Shown here: positions 6,209 through 7,475 of the stretch, piece by piece
Layout: the number at the start of each line of letters is the position of its first letter
How positions within the stretch are numbered: the stretch's first letter is position 1
NCBI GenBank assembly: GCA_002396385.1
Contig: DGTD01000115.1
Span: 1 to 7,475, forward strand
Origin: Bacteroidales bacterium UBA4345
GTDB taxonomy: Bacteria > Bacteroidota > Bacteroidia > Bacteroidales > Paludibacteraceae
Length of the DNA: 7,475 nucleotides
Direction: 5' to 3'
The notes under the pieces: generated by a model
What the model was told of the DNA's origin: nothing
The model's database searches: none
What the model saw: the letters and a program-made list of their open reading frames with translations, nothing else
Made by a program: the position numbers and the translations under genes

Positions 6209-6237
6209 AAAGCACACCGGAAAAGGAGTGCTTTTTT
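6209..6237 (+). terminator. Rho-independent terminator of the three-gene run
   Basis: AAAGCAC (6209-6215) pairs with GTGCTTT (6228-6234). After an A-A mismatch the stem continues with CC (6217-6218) and GG (6225-6226) around a GGAAAA loop. The right arm merges into six T (6232-6237). It starts 30 bases past the stop of the DUF4924 gene. Confidence 0.85.
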
Positions 6238-6353
6238 CGTTTTCTAGAAAGGAGGAAAACTAGGAAAGATTTGTTTGTGTGGTAATTGTATCAACATACA
6301 TTTTGATGTGCCTATCTGAATTTGGCAGTTTTTTTTCTTATGTTTGTTTTAAC

Positions 6354-6382
6354 ATTTGCATATCGTTTTTTATATTTGCATA
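6354..6382 (+). repeat. 9-base direct repeat over the RCC1 gene promoter
   Basis: ATTTGCATA occurs at 6354-6362 and again at 6374-6382, 20 bases apart, close to two turns of the helix. The second copy overlaps the candidate -7 box. This could be a pair of regulator binding sites, or partly chance in AT-rich DNA where the -7 consensus itself contains TTTG. Confidence 0.5.
6371..6378 (+). promoter_or_regulatory. Candidate -7 box of the RCC1-repeat gene
   Basis: TATATTTG matches TAnnTTTG and lies 45 bases before the ATG, giving a leader of about 39 bases. The nearest TTTG upstream candidates are 12 or 24 bases away instead of 19-21, so the -33 box is poor. The promoter may depend on an activator. 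Confidence 0.45.
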
Positions 6383-6423
6383 CTTGATATATTCTATAAT
6401 AGGGCAGAATAAAATTTAGTATT

Positions 6424-7475
6424 ATGATAAAACGCTTAATATCTGCATGTTCGCTGCTGACATTGCTGGCAGGGAATGCATTCTCCCAGAGTATGACTAT
6501 TTCGGGAGGTAATGATCACGGCCTCATTATTTGTGCGCAGGGTTACCTCTATACTTGGGGTAACAATACGGACAAGACCATTGGAGGTCCTCTTTTGGGT
6601 ATTGATCCAGCGGGCGCAGAAGGTGCAAATGCTTCCGCTGAATTTGTAACTAAGCCCAGCCGTGTAAAGTCGGGTAACCTTACGTTTAGTATGGTCACCT
6701 CTGGTTCTGGTGCGTTCAACTTGGCGTTGTCTTGCCATAAGGTGGTTTATGCCTGGGGAGACAATAAACAGTCGGGCTGTGGACAGGGTTCCGGTGCGGG
6801 TAATATCGTTGAATTTCCTACCCCTGTGTTGAAAGGTGAAACACCTGGTTATACTATCGATGGTCAGCCTGGTGGCGACTATCTGGGTGGTGTAACCTAT
6901 ATTGCTGCGTCTACAAACTCCGGATTCGCCATTATGAACGATGGCCGCGTTGTCGGTTGGGGTAGTGGTGAATGGAATGCAAAAAAAGGAGCGGAAGCTA
7001 TGGTCCCTTCCTATATTAAGACAAAAGATGGAAAGGACATAACAAATGTGACCCATATTTCTGGTGGTGACGATAACTTGCTGATCCGTACGGCCGATGG
7101 TAACCTCTATGGTATCGGCCCTTGGAATGGTAGTGGAAAAGTAACAACTACAACCTATGCAACACCTGTTGTGAAAGAAGAAGATGGAACACCTTTGACC
7201 GACATCCGTATGTCTGCTGCTGGTGACGTCTGTGGTTTCGCTGTTACCGGCGACGGCTATGTGTGGTCGTGGGGTAATGGAGGCTGGGGTGGCTCAACCG
7301 GTCAGGAAAAACAGGGTTTGACCCACTATGGTGCGTTAAGGGTTAGCTCGGGTGAGTATAAGACGATTTCGGGTGAGGAGTACCTTACCGATGTAAAAGA
7401 GGTGATTGGCGGACGTGGTCATGGTGCCGCGGTTACTAAAGAAGGTTACCTCGTTTATTGGGGTTGTAACGAAGG
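6424..7475 (+). CDS. Secreted RCC1-repeat beta-propeller protein, 3' end outside window
   Basis: The frame is open from the ATG at 6424 to the window edge: 350 codons plus two bases, with no stop. Residues 1-21 form a signal peptide (MIKRLISACS, LLTLLAGNAFS, then QS). The rest is built of RCC1-type repeats, each a small hydrophobic strand ending in a glycine-tryptophan turn: ISGGNDHGLI to LYTWGNN (26-48); SGSGAFNLAL to VYAWGDNKQSGCGQG (93-122); STNSGFAIMNDGRVVGWG (163-180); SGGDDNLLIRTADGNLYGIG (213-232); GDVCGFAVTGDGYVWSWG (267-284); GGRGHGAAVTKEGYLVYWG (329-347). Six are visible at roughly 50-60 residue spacing, so a seven-bladed propeller may be completed outside. By family, such propellers bind proteins or other ligands; the ligand here is unknown. 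Insertions between blades are rich in Gly, Asn and Thr. No Shine-Dalgarno is seen. In this kind of organism a C-terminal T9SS sorting domain would be expected beyond the window, which is inference. An open frame antisense to it is a shadow. Confidence 0.88.
   Translation, partial: MIKRLISACSLLTLLAGNAFSQSMTISGGNDHGLIICAQGYLYTWGNNTDKTIGGPLLGIDPAGAEGANASAEFVTKPSRVKSGNLTFSMVTSGSGAFNLALSCHKVVYAWGDNKQSGCGQGSGAGNIVEFPTPVLKGETPGYTIDGQPGGDYLGGVTYIAASTNSGFAIMNDGRVVGWGSGEWNAKKGAEAMVPSYIKTKDGKDITNVTHISGGDDNLLIRTADGNLYGIGPWNGSGKVTTTTYATPVVKEEDGTPLTDIRMSAAGDVCGFAVTGDGYVWSWGNGGWGGSTGQEKQGLTHYGALRVSSGEYKTISGEEYLTDVKEVIGGRGHGAAVTKEGYLVYWGCNE

Noticed and set aside
6343..6358. TTTG boxes at 6343-6346 and 6355-6358 as a -33 element for the RCC1 gene
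   Set aside because: Spacing to the -7 box is 24 or 12 bases, outside the usual 19-21.
6436..7056. Open frame of 206 codons on the minus strand opposite the RCC1-repeat gene
   Set aside because: The plus-strand frame has a signal peptide and repeated propeller motifs; the minus frame shows none and is a shadow.

Overview
The window looks like a chromosomal segment of a Bacteroidota bacterium, most likely Bacteroidales and close to Prevotellaceae. Three things point there. Several genes have a Bacteroidetes-type -7 box (TAnnTTTG), in two cases with a well-spaced -33 box, and most starts lack a Shine-Dalgarno sequence. The first gene encodes a secreted protein ending in what looks like a type IX secretion (T9SS) sorting domain. 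A DUF4924-family protein, a family I know mainly from Bacteroidetes, is also present. These are recognitions by eye, not database results.

Layout from left to right. (1) 11-907 (+) is a secreted hypothetical protein with a T9SS-like C-terminus. (2) 1106-2308 (-) is a carboxynorspermidine/carboxyspermidine dehydrogenase of the saccharopine dehydrogenase family, transcribed alone, with a strong hairpin terminator (1048-1086). (3) 2471-2545 (-) is tRNA-His(GTG) with its own promoter (2563-2594) and terminator (2425-2453). (4) 2745-3437 (+) is an AlkD-like HEAT-repeat protein, divergent from the tRNA and with its own promoter. (5) 3623-6179 (+) is a tight three-gene run: a WcaJ-type polyprenyl-phosphate hexose-1-phosphate transferase, a WG-repeat lipoprotein and a DUF4924 protein. 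Gaps between these genes are about 9-10 bases and the run ends at a hairpin terminator (6209-6237). (6) 6424 to the window end (+) is the 5' part of a secreted RCC1-repeat beta-propeller protein that continues past the window.

The three-gene run starts with the enzyme that commonly begins exopolysaccharide or capsule repeat-unit assembly on undecaprenyl phosphate. No other glycosyltransferase, flippase or polymerase gene is visible, so this is an isolated initiating transferase, not a full capsule locus. The lipoprotein and the DUF4924 protein are linked to it only by position. The two secreted proteins at the ends of the window are probably unrelated cargo, not parts of one system. The dehydrogenase belongs to the alternative spermidine/norspermidine route; its usual decarboxylase partner is not in the window.

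No intergenic stretch exceeds 300 bases. The larger ones (908-1105, 2546-2744, 3438-3622, 6180-6423) hold terminators, promoters and a few repeats, described below. I see no insertion sequence, CRISPR array, phage gene or toxin-antitoxin pair. I found no clear candidate for a new multi-gene system. The most curious items are an AlkD-like protein that seems to lack the usual catalytic residues, a perfect inverted repeat in the leader of the sugar transferase, and a 9-bp direct repeat over the promoter of the RCC1 gene.
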